Shown here one piece after another: positions 7,050 through 14,176 of a stretch of DNA of 15,174 nucleotides (position 1 is its first letter; the number at the start of each line of letters is the position of its first letter). Source of the DNA: Geoglobus sp. (GTDB lineage: Archaea; Halobacteriota; Archaeoglobi; Archaeoglobales; Archaeoglobaceae); contig JALUWC010000110.1 in assembly GCA_027019885.1 (NCBI GenBank), forward strand, positions 1 to 15,174, read 5' to 3'. The notes under the pieces were generated by a model. It was given only the letters and a program-made list of their open reading frames with translations, was not told the DNA's origin and searched no databases. A program made the position numbers and the translations under genes.

Positions 7050-8272
7050 CACCATCCCTCTGGCTTGAACCTCAAAATCGCTCCTATGCCTCCAAATGCG
7101 TTTTTGAGCATTGCTCCCTCTTCCGAATCTGTAGATACGAACTCAACCTTTGCTCCACTCTGCTCAGCAAGTTCTGCAAGCTCAAGGATCATGTCTTTCC
7201 TTTCAACTTCTTCCATTTTGATGTTGTCCTTCTCGCAGAGAACCTCCTTATCCGAGTTCTCCTTCAGCGTCAGATCTTTAACCTCCCCACAGACAGGGCA
7301 TCTGAATTTCACTCTCTCATGCCTGAGATCCTCTGAAATAAGAAGGGTGTCAACAGCACCCATTTCAAGGTACCTCCTCACCTCATCCTCCCCATATGCG
7401 GCACTTCCATCATTCACAACTTCCTTCAGAAATCTGTTCATTATCCGCTTCTCCCTCATTATGTCAAGTTCCTGCAATGCGTCGCTTGCTTTCTCAACAA
7501 GCTCATACAAGCCACTCTCATCGGTGTAGCTGACATCAAAAAGCCCTATTATCCTCTTCTGGAGCTCGTGATGCAGATAACCGCCTTCATAAAACTCCTC
7601 CTTGGTTGGGGATGGACCTCCTATCAGGATCCCAATCAGATCGCCATTATATGGTAAAAGCACTTCATTTGCCTTCTCCCCAATTCTCTTGTAAAACTCG
7701 TGAATTGCTATCTCTCTGAGCCTCTCAAATCTGACACTGCTCTGTCCACCCTGTCTGTGCTTTCCAGGAACGTTGGATGTTGCATAGGCTAAAGGTTCAA
7801 TTCTCTTTCCCTTCAGGATTCCTACCGCTGCCTCCCTTCTGTCAAGAACAATGAGCCCGTAAACCTTCTTCTCAACAAGCATGTCCTTAAGAGGGTCGAG
7901 GTAAAATGTGGAATCGCAGTGATACTTGTATAAAGGAACGGGTTCTGGAGGTTCAATGATATCAGTTATGTGCTTTTCCCTCCCACCACCTAAATCAATG
8001 ACACCGCTTATCATCACCATGCCATTCTCAGGGGGCTTTCTGTAAAGCTTGAGTCTCTGGAGTATTGCCTCAAGCCCGGCAATGACGTGAGTTCTTGTCT
8101 GCTTGGATTTTATGTTCTGAGCCTGGCTGAGCTCATTTCTTAGCTGAGCTGAAACATCTGCTATGTTCTTGTCAGGGGGAATGTAAAGGGTAATGAGCTC
8201 CGTCCCTCTTCCTTTGTACCTCTCAAGATCTTCAAGCTTTCTCCTGAACTCGTATTTGAGCTTTGAATCCAT
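7049..8272 (-). CDS. prf1: Peptide chain release factor aRF1
   Basis: A 407-residue eukaryal/archaeal class I release factor that recognises all three stop codons and triggers peptide release. Domain 1 holds the stop-codon motif NIKS (53-56) with the following KQTR. Domain 2 has the catalytic GGQ (175-177), in GKHRQGGQSSVRF, which acts at the peptidyl-transferase centre. Domain 3 is the Pelota/aRF1-type fold that contacts ABCE1 and aIF/EF partners, with a mini-domain bearing Cys325, Cys328 and Cys346. The usual fourth zinc ligand position appears to be Asp349. The start is ATG 8272 with GAGGTGG (8277-8283) 4 nt upstream. That site overlaps the uppS stop codon, so expression is likely coupled. 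The gene lies between uppS and argS in the same cluster. Confidence 0.97.
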   Translation of the reverse strand: MDSKLKYEFRRKLEDLERYKGRGTELITLYIPPDKNIADVSAQLRNELSQAQNIKSKQTRTHVIAGLEAILQRLKLYRKPPENGMVMISGVIDLGGGREKHITDIIEPPEPVPLYKYHCDSTFYLDPLKDMLVEKKVYGLIVLDRREAAVGILKGKRIEPLAYATSNVPGKHRQGGQSSVRFERLREIAIHEFYKRIGEKANEVLLPYNGDLIGILIGGPSPTKEEFYEGGYLHHELQKRIIGLFDVSYTDESGLYELVEKASDALQELDIMREKRIMNRFLKEVVNDGSAAYGEDEVRRYLEMGAVDTLLISEDLRHERVKFRCPVCGEVKDLTLKENSDKEVLCEKDNIKMEEVERKDMILELAELAEQSGAKVEFVSTDSEEGAMLKNAFGGIGAILRFKPEGW

Positions 8273-8276
8273 TGAA

Positions 8277-8283
8277 CCACCTC
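8277..8283 (-). promoter_or_regulatory. Shine-Dalgarno site of aRF1 overlapping the uppS stop
   Basis: GAGGTGG on the minus strand starts within the uppS TGA (8284-8282) and ends 4 nt before the aRF1 ATG, so ribosomes ending uppS stop on the initiation site of the next gene. Confidence 0.65.
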
Positions 8284-9049
8284 AAAAAGTGTGTTTATAA
8301 TATCTCCCAACAATACTCTGCCATGTTCTTATCGCCCTGAGCAGGTCTATCTTCCTGAAAGAGGGCCAGTAAACGTCCAGAAAGTATGTGATCCCTCCAG
8401 ACGACTGCCATGGAAGGAAGTTGGAGAGCCTCTGCTCCCCACCTGTTCTTATCAGGATATCCACCCTCTCATAACCATTTGAAGAGTAAAGATATGACGA
8501 AAACAGATTCTCATCAATATCTTCAGGACTTAATTTTCCGTTTTTCACATCGAGCAGGATTTTTGCAATTGCATCCATTATCTCCTGCCTTCCACCGTAG
8601 GCAAATGCGATGTTGAGATAGAACTTGCTGTAATTTGCTGTCTCTCTTTCCACCTCCTCAACTGCTCTGAGAACATCATCGGGAAGCATGTCCCTCCTGC
8701 CAACCACCCTCACTTTCATTCTGTCCCTGTGTGTTCTCGGATCGTTCAGCAATCTTTCAATTTCCTTCTTGAACAGATCAAAAATTTTCCTCTTCTCCTC
8801 CTCGCTCCTTTTGAAGTTCTCTGTTGAGAAAGCGTAAAGGGTCACAACCTTTACCCCTATCTCCCTGCACCACTCGAGAACCTTCTCAGCTTTCTTAGAG
8901 CCAAAAAAATGGCCCATATAGGCTGGCAAACCTCTCCTTCTAGCATATCTTCTGTTACCATCCATAATTATGGCTACATGCTCAGGAATTTCTCCTCTCC
9001 TCACATTCTTCTCAAGCATGCGCTCATATACTTTCGATATCATACTCAT
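8282..9049 (-). CDS. uppS: Cis-prenyltransferase (UppS/isoprenyl diphosphate synthase family)
   Basis: A 255-residue undecaprenyl-diphosphate-synthase-type enzyme, which in archaea extends prenyl diphosphates in cis configuration to make polyprenyl lipid carriers for glycosylation. Family motifs are IMDGNRRYARRRGLPAYMGH (28-47, with catalytic Asp30), FSTENFKR (74-81), and DILIRTGGEQRLSNF (197-211), which holds the diphosphate-binding Arg residues. The conserved Glu that follows (the YAELYF position in bacterial UppS) is not present here: the region reads WQSSGGITYFLDV, so Ile220 or Thr221 occupies it. The product may therefore differ from the bacterial one. Start ATG 9049 is preferred because GGGTG (9054-9058) is 4 nt upstream; a longer frame to 9118 lacks such a site. 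The start overlaps the preceding DUF2551 gene by 26 bases. Confidence 0.92.
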   Translation of the reverse strand: MSMISKVYERMLEKNVRRGEIPEHVAIIMDGNRRYARRRGLPAYMGHFFGSKKAEKVLEWCREIGVKVVTLYAFSTENFKRSEEEKRKIFDLFKKEIERLLNDPRTHRDRMKVRVVGRRDMLPDDVLRAVEEVERETANYSKFYLNIAFAYGGRQEIMDAIAKILLDVKNGKLSPEDIDENLFSSYLYSSNGYERVDILIRTGGEQRLSNFLPWQSSGGITYFLDVYWPSFRKIDLLRAIRTWQSIVGRYYKHTF

Positions 9050-9332
9050 CAAGCACCCTTTTAACCAGCTCCTTGTATTCTCTTTTAAGATAATATCTGT
9101 TCTTGTTCCCCATTTCAACCTTCAATATGCCTATTCTCGCGCCTATCAGACCAACCATTGCCGAAACTCCTCTTATATTCAAGCTAAAGCCCTTTTCCGC
9201 AAGGACTCTGTGAATTTCCTCTGTTGTGTATTTTTCACCACTGAGAAGAGCTCTGAGCAGTACTTTCCTGACTCCATTTCTGTCTCTATCAAGATATTTT
9301 CTGAGCCTCTTTTCAACTTCCTTGGTTTTCAC
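9024..9332 (-). CDS. DUF2551 family winged-helix-like archaeal protein
   Basis: A small basic protein of 102 residues (KTKEVEKRLRKYLDRD near the start) matching, from memory, the archaea-only DUF2551 family of unknown function. Residues about 20-85 show the helix-helix-helix-strand pattern of a winged helix: TTEEIHRVLAEKGF then RGVSAMVGLIGARIGIL, followed by a strand pair ending NKNRYYL. It may bind DNA or RNA, but no target is known. The frame extends to an ATG at 9410, which would overlap the radical SAM gene by 74 bases. The GTG at 9332 is preferred because GGTGA (9337-9341), which includes the radical SAM stop, precedes it by 4 nt and the family core begins there. The location between the radical SAM gene and uppS is part of the translation cluster. 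Confidence 0.75.
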   Translation of the reverse strand: MKTKEVEKRLRKYLDRDRNGVRKVLLRALLSGEKYTTEEIHRVLAEKGFSLNIRGVSAMVGLIGARIGILKVEMGNKNRYYLKREYKELVKRVLDEYDIESI

Positions 9333-9336
9333 TTCC

Positions 9337-10329
9337 TCACCCCAGAGGGTCTTTTTCCAGTATGATTCGAGTATATGTCGGGTATCTCTCAATAATGGAA
9401 ACGTCACCAAATTCTCTCATTTTTTCAGCCTCATCAACGGGTATTTCAAACCCCTCATGAACCTCCACAAAGTCAATTCCTCTCTGAATTAAGATTTTTC
9501 TGATTTTCTCCTTTTCACCCTCCACAAGTCCACATATAACTGTTCCCTCTGAAGTCACTCTGTAAAAATCAGGCAGATTGAATGCCATCCTTATCAGCCT
9601 TCTCCTGAACTGGGCAATCTCCTTGAACCTGACACTGCAGTAGTGGAGTTTTTCCACACTTTCTCTGTATTTTTCAGCTATTTCAAGGCTTCCTGTTGCT
9701 TCATAAAACTCACCTCTTCTCCATCCTCTCTCCAGGAGCTTCTGCATGTTTGATTCAGAGAACTCAAGCTCATTCACATTCAGAAAGGCATCGTTTCTGT
9801 TGAGAATTTCAGGGATTTCATCCCTGAATGATATCGCAGGGATCTCAAAGCCAGCCTCAATTCCGGCTTTTTTTGAGTATTTTATTGAGGGCTCATAAAG
9901 CTTAATGCTCTTCAGCTCAGGAGGATGAAACCTTATCTCATCAAGCCCCATTTCCGAGAGCTTTTCAATCATGCTTTCCTTGGCAGGAAGTGATGTGTAG
10001 AGGTGGGAGTGAAGCCCGGCTTTTGAAAAAACCCTGAGATAATCGCAAACCCTTTCGGGCTTCAGCAGCGGCTCTCCTCCCGTTATCGAAACGCCCTCAG
10101 CAGACATCGAAATTGCCTCATCAACGACATCGTCCATATCCATAACAGGTCTTTCATTGGCGTAAATGAAATCTGAACCCATTCTCTGATCTGAGACAGG
10201 GCAGTAGTAGCATGAGTTGTGGCATTTTCCCGTTACAAACAAAACCATCTTTGCCCCTTTTCTGCAGAGTTTACATCCCTCGGTTAGATAGCTGTAAAAA
10301 CTCCCTCCCTCTATTTTCCTGAATTTCAT
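9337..10329 (-). CDS. Radical SAM protein of the COG2108 type, related to pyruvate formate-lyase activating enzyme
   Basis: A 330-residue protein with the radical SAM cluster motif C36-HNS-C40-YY-C43 and the SAM-binding GGEP (84-87). It therefore binds a [4Fe-4S] cluster and cleaves S-adenosylmethionine to a 5'-deoxyadenosyl radical; the substrate is unknown. It also has an upstream pair C19-x2-C22 and later cysteines at 231 and 266, which could hold a second metal or Fe-S site. A TRAM-like or other small C-terminal beta-rich region (about 255-325) follows the barrel. Recalled similarity is to COG2108, an uncharacterised archaeal and bacterial group. Its ATG overlaps the lysS stop (ATGA, 4 bases), a sign of translational coupling. 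Being second in an operon with two tRNA synthetases and aRF1 suggests a role linked to tRNA or translation-factor modification, but this is inference. Confidence 0.85.
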   Translation of the reverse strand: MKFRKIEGGSFYSYLTEGCKLCRKGAKMVLFVTGKCHNSCYYCPVSDQRMGSDFIYANERPVMDMDDVVDEAISMSAEGVSITGGEPLLKPERVCDYLRVFSKAGLHSHLYTSLPAKESMIEKLSEMGLDEIRFHPPELKSIKLYEPSIKYSKKAGIEAGFEIPAISFRDEIPEILNRNDAFLNVNELEFSESNMQKLLERGWRRGEFYEATGSLEIAEKYRESVEKLHYCSVRFKEIAQFRRRLIRMAFNLPDFYRVTSEGTVICGLVEGEKEKIRKILIQRGIDFVEVHEGFEIPVDEAEKMREFGDVSIIERYPTYTRIILEKDPLG

Positions 10330-11822
10330 ATCTCCATGAACCTCTTTCTCACAAAATCAGTGCCGAGAGATTGCAGAAAGTAGCCAGCTCTTGGCCCATG
10401 CTTCGTGTCAAGAATGGCTTTGTATATTGTCTGAAACGCCTTGGACGCTTTGATCCCAGCCTTTTCAGCCACGTCATAAACGAGTCTGTGAAGCCTTTCA
10501 GCAGACATTTCATCCTGGAGAGATTCAGCATACATCCTCAGGAACCTTCTCTCATCATCGCTGAATTCCGATTTTATCTCTTCTCTGTTCTTCACCCTGA
10601 ACTTCAGATTTTCAGGGGCATATTTTTCAAGCCATGCCCTGGCATATTTTGCTCTTCTTTCAACATCCCTTTTCAGACTTTCAGTTATCTCGTGTCCGTT
10701 TCTCTCAAGGATTTCAAGAATCTTTTCCGTAACCCAGTCTGCGATCTGTCCAACAACAATCAGATGCCTGAAGGGTACATCGCTGTATGAAACGCTTTCA
10801 ACCAGTGACAGCTGAACACTCCTGTCAGACTTTCTGAAGGCATCCTCAAACTCGTCGATTATGTCAAGTAACCCCAGGCCTGGGTCAAATTCAATGTGCC
10901 TCTCAGGTTTGCTTCTTATGATTATGTATCTCACAATCTCAGGTGGCAGGATTTCAACCATCTCTCTAACGGGAACAACAATTCCCTTTGAGCTCTTCAT
11001 CGCTCCTCTGCCCTTGAGATTTATCCACTCATAGACTACTGGAAATGGAGGCTCAGCATCGAATACCTCTCTCACAATTCTCTTTCCGGTGTCGTAGCTT
11101 CCTCCAGCAGCGGCATGATCCTTGCCGAAGGGCTCAACATCTACACCGAGAATCCTCCATCTTGCGGGCCAGTCAACTCTCCATACAAGCTTTCCCTCGT
11201 TTATTCTATTCTCTCCCTCAAACCCGCAGCTTCTGCATCTGTACTTTATCCTGTCTCCATCAAGTTCTGTTACAGCAGTGGAGTTTATCCTCCCGCAGTT
11301 CCTGCACAGAGGCATGAAAGGGCTCCAGTCCTTTTCAACATCCCTTCCGGATACCTCTTTTATTATCCCGGCTATTTTGTCTCTGTTTTTCAGAGACTGA
11401 ACTGTCATTTCGTTGTATTCTCCATTTCTGTACATCTCATCAGCCTTCTTCAGCAATACAGGAATTCCAAGAATGTCAAGAGATTCCAAAAATGGCTCAA
11501 GAAAGTGCTCGGAATAGCTTTCATGGCATCCTTCAGGATCTGGAATGCTGCTCAAAGGCATTCCAACGTAGTTTTCATACTCCTCAGGCAGAAACGGATA
11601 TCTTTTCCTTAAAGGATCAAATGTGTCAGCAATGTACACGATCTCGGCATCACCACCCTTCTCCTGAATTGCCCTTCTGATGGCGTCAGCAGTAAGCATC
11701 TCTCTGAGGTTGCCAAGATGAATGTGACCGCTTGGAGTTATTCCCGTTGCTATTCTGACCCTGCTTTTTTTCTCAAGAATTTTATCGGCGATAACATCAG
11801 CCCAGTGAATTATCTCGTCCAT
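10326..11822 (-). CDS. lysS: Lysyl-tRNA synthetase, class I (LysRS1/LysK)
   Basis: A 498-residue class I LysRS, the archaeal type unrelated in fold to the class II bacterial and eukaryal enzyme, charging tRNA-Lys. The HIGH motif is GHIHLGN (32-38) and the KMSKS motif is MKSSKG (275-280). A zinc ribbon within the catalytic domain is formed by Cys173, Cys176, Cys196 and Cys199 (CRNC...CRSC). The C-terminal helical region resembles that of GluRS and contacts the anticodon. No motif is damaged. The gene begins the cluster: an A/T-rich box about 29 nt upstream of ATG 11822 and the absence of a Shine-Dalgarno site point to leaderless translation. Its TGA overlaps the next ATG by 4 bases. Confidence 0.97.
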   Translation of the reverse strand: MDEIIHWADVIADKILEKKSRVRIATGITPSGHIHLGNLREMLTADAIRRAIQEKGGDAEIVYIADTFDPLRKRYPFLPEEYENYVGMPLSSIPDPEGCHESYSEHFLEPFLESLDILGIPVLLKKADEMYRNGEYNEMTVQSLKNRDKIAGIIKEVSGRDVEKDWSPFMPLCRNCGRINSTAVTELDGDRIKYRCRSCGFEGENRINEGKLVWRVDWPARWRILGVDVEPFGKDHAAAGGSYDTGKRIVREVFDAEPPFPVVYEWINLKGRGAMKSSKGIVVPVREMVEILPPEIVRYIIIRSKPERHIEFDPGLGLLDIIDEFEDAFRKSDRSVQLSLVESVSYSDVPFRHLIVVGQIADWVTEKILEILERNGHEITESLKRDVERRAKYARAWLEKYAPENLKFRVKNREEIKSEFSDDERRFLRMYAESLQDEMSAERLHRLVYDVAEKAGIKASKAFQTIYKAILDTKHGPRAGYFLQSLGTDFVRKRFMEI

Positions 11823-11844
11823 CGTTTCAGCCTGAAAAAAGAGG

Positions 11845-11856
11845 TTTTAAAAATAT
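11845..11856 (-). promoter_or_regulatory. Putative TATA box for the lysS cluster (leaderless)
   Basis: On the minus strand the run ATATTTTTAAAA is centred about 28 nt upstream of the lysS ATG. It is the only strong A/T block in the 112-base gap and probably drives the whole lysS-argS cluster. Confidence 0.55.
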
Positions 11857-11897
11857 TTTCTAAGAGGATCTTTTTCTACTGGATTGAGCCTGCAGAG

Positions 11898-11928
11898 GGT
11901 TTTGAAGTAAAATGCTTCTTTTAAAACC
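11898..11928. repeat. Imperfect inverted repeat between the MFS gene and the lysS promoter
   Basis: GGTTTT (11898-11903) and GAAG (11904-11907) pair with CTTC (11915-11918) and AAAACC (11923-11928) around a 7-nt loop, with a TTTT bulge on one arm. It sits just after the MFS stop and about 45 bases before the lysS promoter box. It could be the MFS transcript end or a protein-binding site; neither is shown. Confidence 0.4.
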
Positions 11929-11934
11929 TTCTGT

Positions 11935-13071
11935 TCAACTTCTGAGCCTTCTCACGTAAAGAGCAAGACTGCTCTGGATGTAAAACAGAACTGCAAAGAT
12001 CATGAATGGAACAGCAAAACCCCCCGTTCTGTCCATCAGAAAACCTGTAACAGAGGGAGCAACAATTCCACCAATTCTGCCAATTCCAGCAGACGTTCCA
12101 ACCCCAAGACCCCTTATGCTCTGGGGGTACGTTTTTTGTGTGACAAGAATGAGGAGAACCCATGTGCCTATGCTGAAAAAGGATGCGAGGAGAATTGAGA
12201 GAAACCTGAAAGCTGGGTCGGAGACTGTTGTGAAGAGAATTATTGCCAGACCGGCAAAAACAGCATAGCTGAAAAGAAGATTTTCTGTGTTTGTCTCATT
12301 TGAAATGGCAGAGAGAAGGAGAGGTGAGACAATCTGAATCCCGTAAACGGGAATGAGAAGATTGATCACCGAACCAAAATTGCTTGATATCCACACATCA
12401 GGCAGCCAGAGGAACACTCCATAATACGTATATATCCCGCAGAACCATATCAGCCATATCACAGCCGTCAGATTTCTGTAAGAGGTGAAAAGAGTTCTGA
12501 TGTTTCCTGAAATCATTGTCCTCTCAGATTTTACATCTGGAAGCATTCTGAAAATAGGCAGAAGAGCTGCAGGAAGCATTCCGGCAAGAAAGAGCCCCTT
12601 CAAAGAATTCTCCGGAACAATATTGTAGGCAACCACGATCATGAGAGCACCAGCGCCCCAGAATGACTCAAGGTAGCACATGTACCTTTCAAGAGGTCTG
12701 TCTATCACCTCTGGCAGAGTTGTTATGGTCATTGTAAGGCTTCCTCCCAGGCCAACTCCTGACAGGAACAGAAGAAATGCAAGAAACTCAATTTTCTGGG
12801 AGAGAGACATGAAGCCCATTGATGCAGAGAATAGCAGAACTGAAGCGTATATCACAGGCTTCCTGCCCACCTTGTCTGAGAATGATCCCAAGATTATTGA
12901 TCCGATTCCAACACCAATCATCAGGGATGTGCCGAGAATTCCAGCTTCAGTTCTGCTGTAGCCATAGCTTGATATGAGTGCTGGAGTTGCGAAGCTGAGT
13001 AAAAGCGTGTCAAAAGCAGTTATGGCAAAAAGGGTTCCGAGAATCAACAGGTTTCTTCGTGAGCTGAGCAT
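11935..13071 (-). CDS. Major facilitator superfamily (MFS) transporter
   Basis: A 378-residue integral membrane protein with about 12 predicted helices. The loop between helices 2 and 3 carries the MFS motif A, GSFSDKVGRKP (62-72). Helix 1 has an acidic residue in TAFDTLLLS, as in sugar-acid and aromatic-acid porters, but the substrate cannot be assigned. The frame opens with TTG at 13077, then GTA, then ATG at 13071. The ATG is chosen because GAGAGG (13080-13085) lies 8 nt upstream of it and only 2 nt from the TTG. The gene follows the nucleotidyltransferase gene by about 45 bases, within which an A/T run near 13096-13105 could be a promoter of its own. Co-transcription with cutA and the nucleotidyltransferase is possible. 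A hairpin-like repeat lies downstream. Confidence 0.9.
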   Translation of the reverse strand: MLSSRRNLLILGTLFAITAFDTLLLSFATPALISSYGYSRTEAGILGTSLMIGVGIGSIILGSFSDKVGRKPVIYASVLLFSASMGFMSLSQKIEFLAFLLFLSGVGLGGSLTMTITTLPEVIDRPLERYMCYLESFWGAGALMIVVAYNIVPENSLKGLFLAGMLPAALLPIFRMLPDVKSERTMISGNIRTLFTSYRNLTAVIWLIWFCGIYTYYGVFLWLPDVWISSNFGSVINLLIPVYGIQIVSPLLLSAISNETNTENLLFSYAVFAGLAIILFTTVSDPAFRFLSILLASFFSIGTWVLLILVTQKTYPQSIRGLGVGTSAGIGRIGGIVAPSVTGFLMDRTGGFAVPFMIFAVLFYIQSSLALYVRRLRS

Positions 13072-13116
13072 TACCAAAACCTCTCACTTTACAGAAATAA
13101 AAAGTTTGTTGGAACG

Positions 13117-13815
13117 CTATAAAACAAGTCTTCGCTTTACGAGAGGGTTTCTGTCAACAATTTCCTTCAGCTTGGTCTCAAAACTCTCAAAATCGTGAAC
13201 AATCTCACTCAGGAATACACCTGTTCTCCCTATCTCCCTCCTCCTTTCAAGAACCCTGAACCTTTCATTCACTATCTCCACCCCCACACCAAGAAAATCA
13301 GCAAGCTCGCTTACATCCAGCTCATTGGCAGGGATTTCATAGTGCCCATCTTTAAGAGGGATTATGAGAACGAGCCTCTTGTCCACCCCAGCAACCCTAT
13401 TTTTCTTCATAAGGGAATCAAGATTCATACATCCCCCAAATTTGTAAAAGTCCAGTTCTTTATCTCTCATTTTTACAAGAGGAAAACTGATGTTGGCATT
13501 CTCAAGAACTATTTCTCCTTTAATTGCGTAATTTGGAGTCGCCTGGACGATCTTTTTTTCCAGAACTGTGCAATCATGAAGAGCAAGTTCAATTCTATAG
13601 GATGGGACGGTTGATGGGACGAAGATGTCAACATCGCTTGTTTTTTTCACATCCCCCCTCGCAACAGACCCATAAACGACAGAATCTATACCATGATCGG
13701 CAAGAGTTTTCATAATGTTTGCTGCTATCGCTCTTTTCTCCTCAAGGAGCTTCCACTGATCCCCTGAATACCTCACCTTCTTCCTGCATCCAAATACTGC
13801 CGTTTTCTCCCTCAT
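13117..13815 (-). CDS. Predicted nucleotidyltransferase (DNA polymerase beta-like fold)
   Basis: A 232-residue protein with the minimal nucleotidyltransferase signature YGSVARGDVKKTSDVDIFV: Gly49-Ser50 and the metal-binding Asp61 and Asp63. The third catalytic carboxylate is not obvious, though NISFPLVKMRDKELDFYKFG (about 108-127) is a candidate region. The C-terminal part, DVSELADFLGVGVEIVNERF then RREIGRTGVFLSEIV, looks like a helix-turn-helix or small helical domain. From memory it fits the archaeal predicted nucleotidyltransferases (COG2413-like). Substrate is unknown: transfer of a nucleotide to a protein or RNA, or an antitoxin-type role, cannot be separated here. Its ATG overlaps the cutA stop by 4 bases, so the two are translated together. 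Confidence 0.8.
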   Translation of the reverse strand: MREKTAVFGCRKKVRYSGDQWKLLEEKRAIAANIMKTLADHGIDSVVYGSVARGDVKKTSDVDIFVPSTVPSYRIELALHDCTVLEKKIVQATPNYAIKGEIVLENANISFPLVKMRDKELDFYKFGGCMNLDSLMKKNRVAGVDKRLVLIIPLKDGHYEIPANELDVSELADFLGVGVEIVNERFRVLERRREIGRTGVFLSEIVHDFESFETKLKEIVDRNPLVKRRLVL

Positions 13816-14123
13816 TCTCCCACAATGCTATCAATCCACCTCAAAAACTCCAGATTCCCCTCTTCAACCTGAAGAGCACATATACATGGTGTGGTGTAGC
13901 TGTGGAGTCTCTTTATCTCATCTCTCACTTCTGAGAACTTTTCTGCATTGGTTTTGATTATCATCGCCACCTCTTCATCCTCCTGAATCCCATTCTCCCA
14001 CCAGTACATAGAGTTCATCTTCCAGAAATTGACACAGGCTGCGAGCTTTTTTTCAAGGAGGTGCTTAGCAATCTTTCTGGCCTCATCATCTGATGGAAAG
14101 GTGGCGTATATGAAATGATACAT
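13812..14123 (-). CDS. cutA: Divalent cation tolerance protein CutA
   Basis: A 103-residue CutA1 protein, a small PII-like trimer that binds Cu(II) and other divalent ions; its cellular role is debated. Family features are the opening strand MYHFIYATFPSDDEARKIA, the KLAACVNFW segment with the conserved Cys30, the MYWWENGIQEDEEVAMIIKT hairpin (39-58), and the closing EFLRWIDSIV. Length is normal. The ATG at 14123 has only a GAGG immediately before it, too close for a normal Shine-Dalgarno site. An A/T-rich box is centred about 27 nt upstream, so a leaderless start is likely. It is divergent from the membrane protein gene at 14177 and heads the set cutA-nucleotidyltransferase-MFS. Confidence 0.95.
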   Translation of the reverse strand: MYHFIYATFPSDDEARKIAKHLLEKKLAACVNFWKMNSMYWWENGIQEDEEVAMIIKTNAEKFSEVRDEIKRLHSYTTPCICALQVEEGNLEFLRWIDSIVGE

Positions 14124-14144
14124 GCCTCATCTTTCTCCGCAACC

Positions 14145-14159
14145 TATTTAAATTTTTAA
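14145..14159. promoter_or_regulatory. Shared bidirectional TATA-like box between cutA and the 14177 membrane protein gene
   Basis: tatttaaatttttaa is the only A/T block in the 53-base gap. It is close to self-complementary, and its core (14150-14151) is about 26-27 nt from both the cutA ATG (14123, minus) and the ATG at 14177 (plus). That is the standard TBP-to-start distance for leaderless transcripts on both strands. Confidence 0.55.
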
Positions 14160-14176
14160 CCTGGAAAGATTAGAGA

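Noticed and set aside
6975..7529. 184-codon plus-strand frame antisense to argS and aRF1
   Set aside because: Serine-rich translation typical of the complement of Glu/Lys-rich genes; both genes beneath it are certain.
9333..9410. N-terminal extension of the DUF2551 protein to the ATG at 9410
   Set aside because: It would overlap the radical SAM gene by 74 bases with no Shine-Dalgarno site, whereas the GTG at 9332 has one.
11115..11612. 165-codon plus-strand frame antisense to lysS
   Set aside because: No ribosome site, odd composition, and fully covered by the intact lysS.
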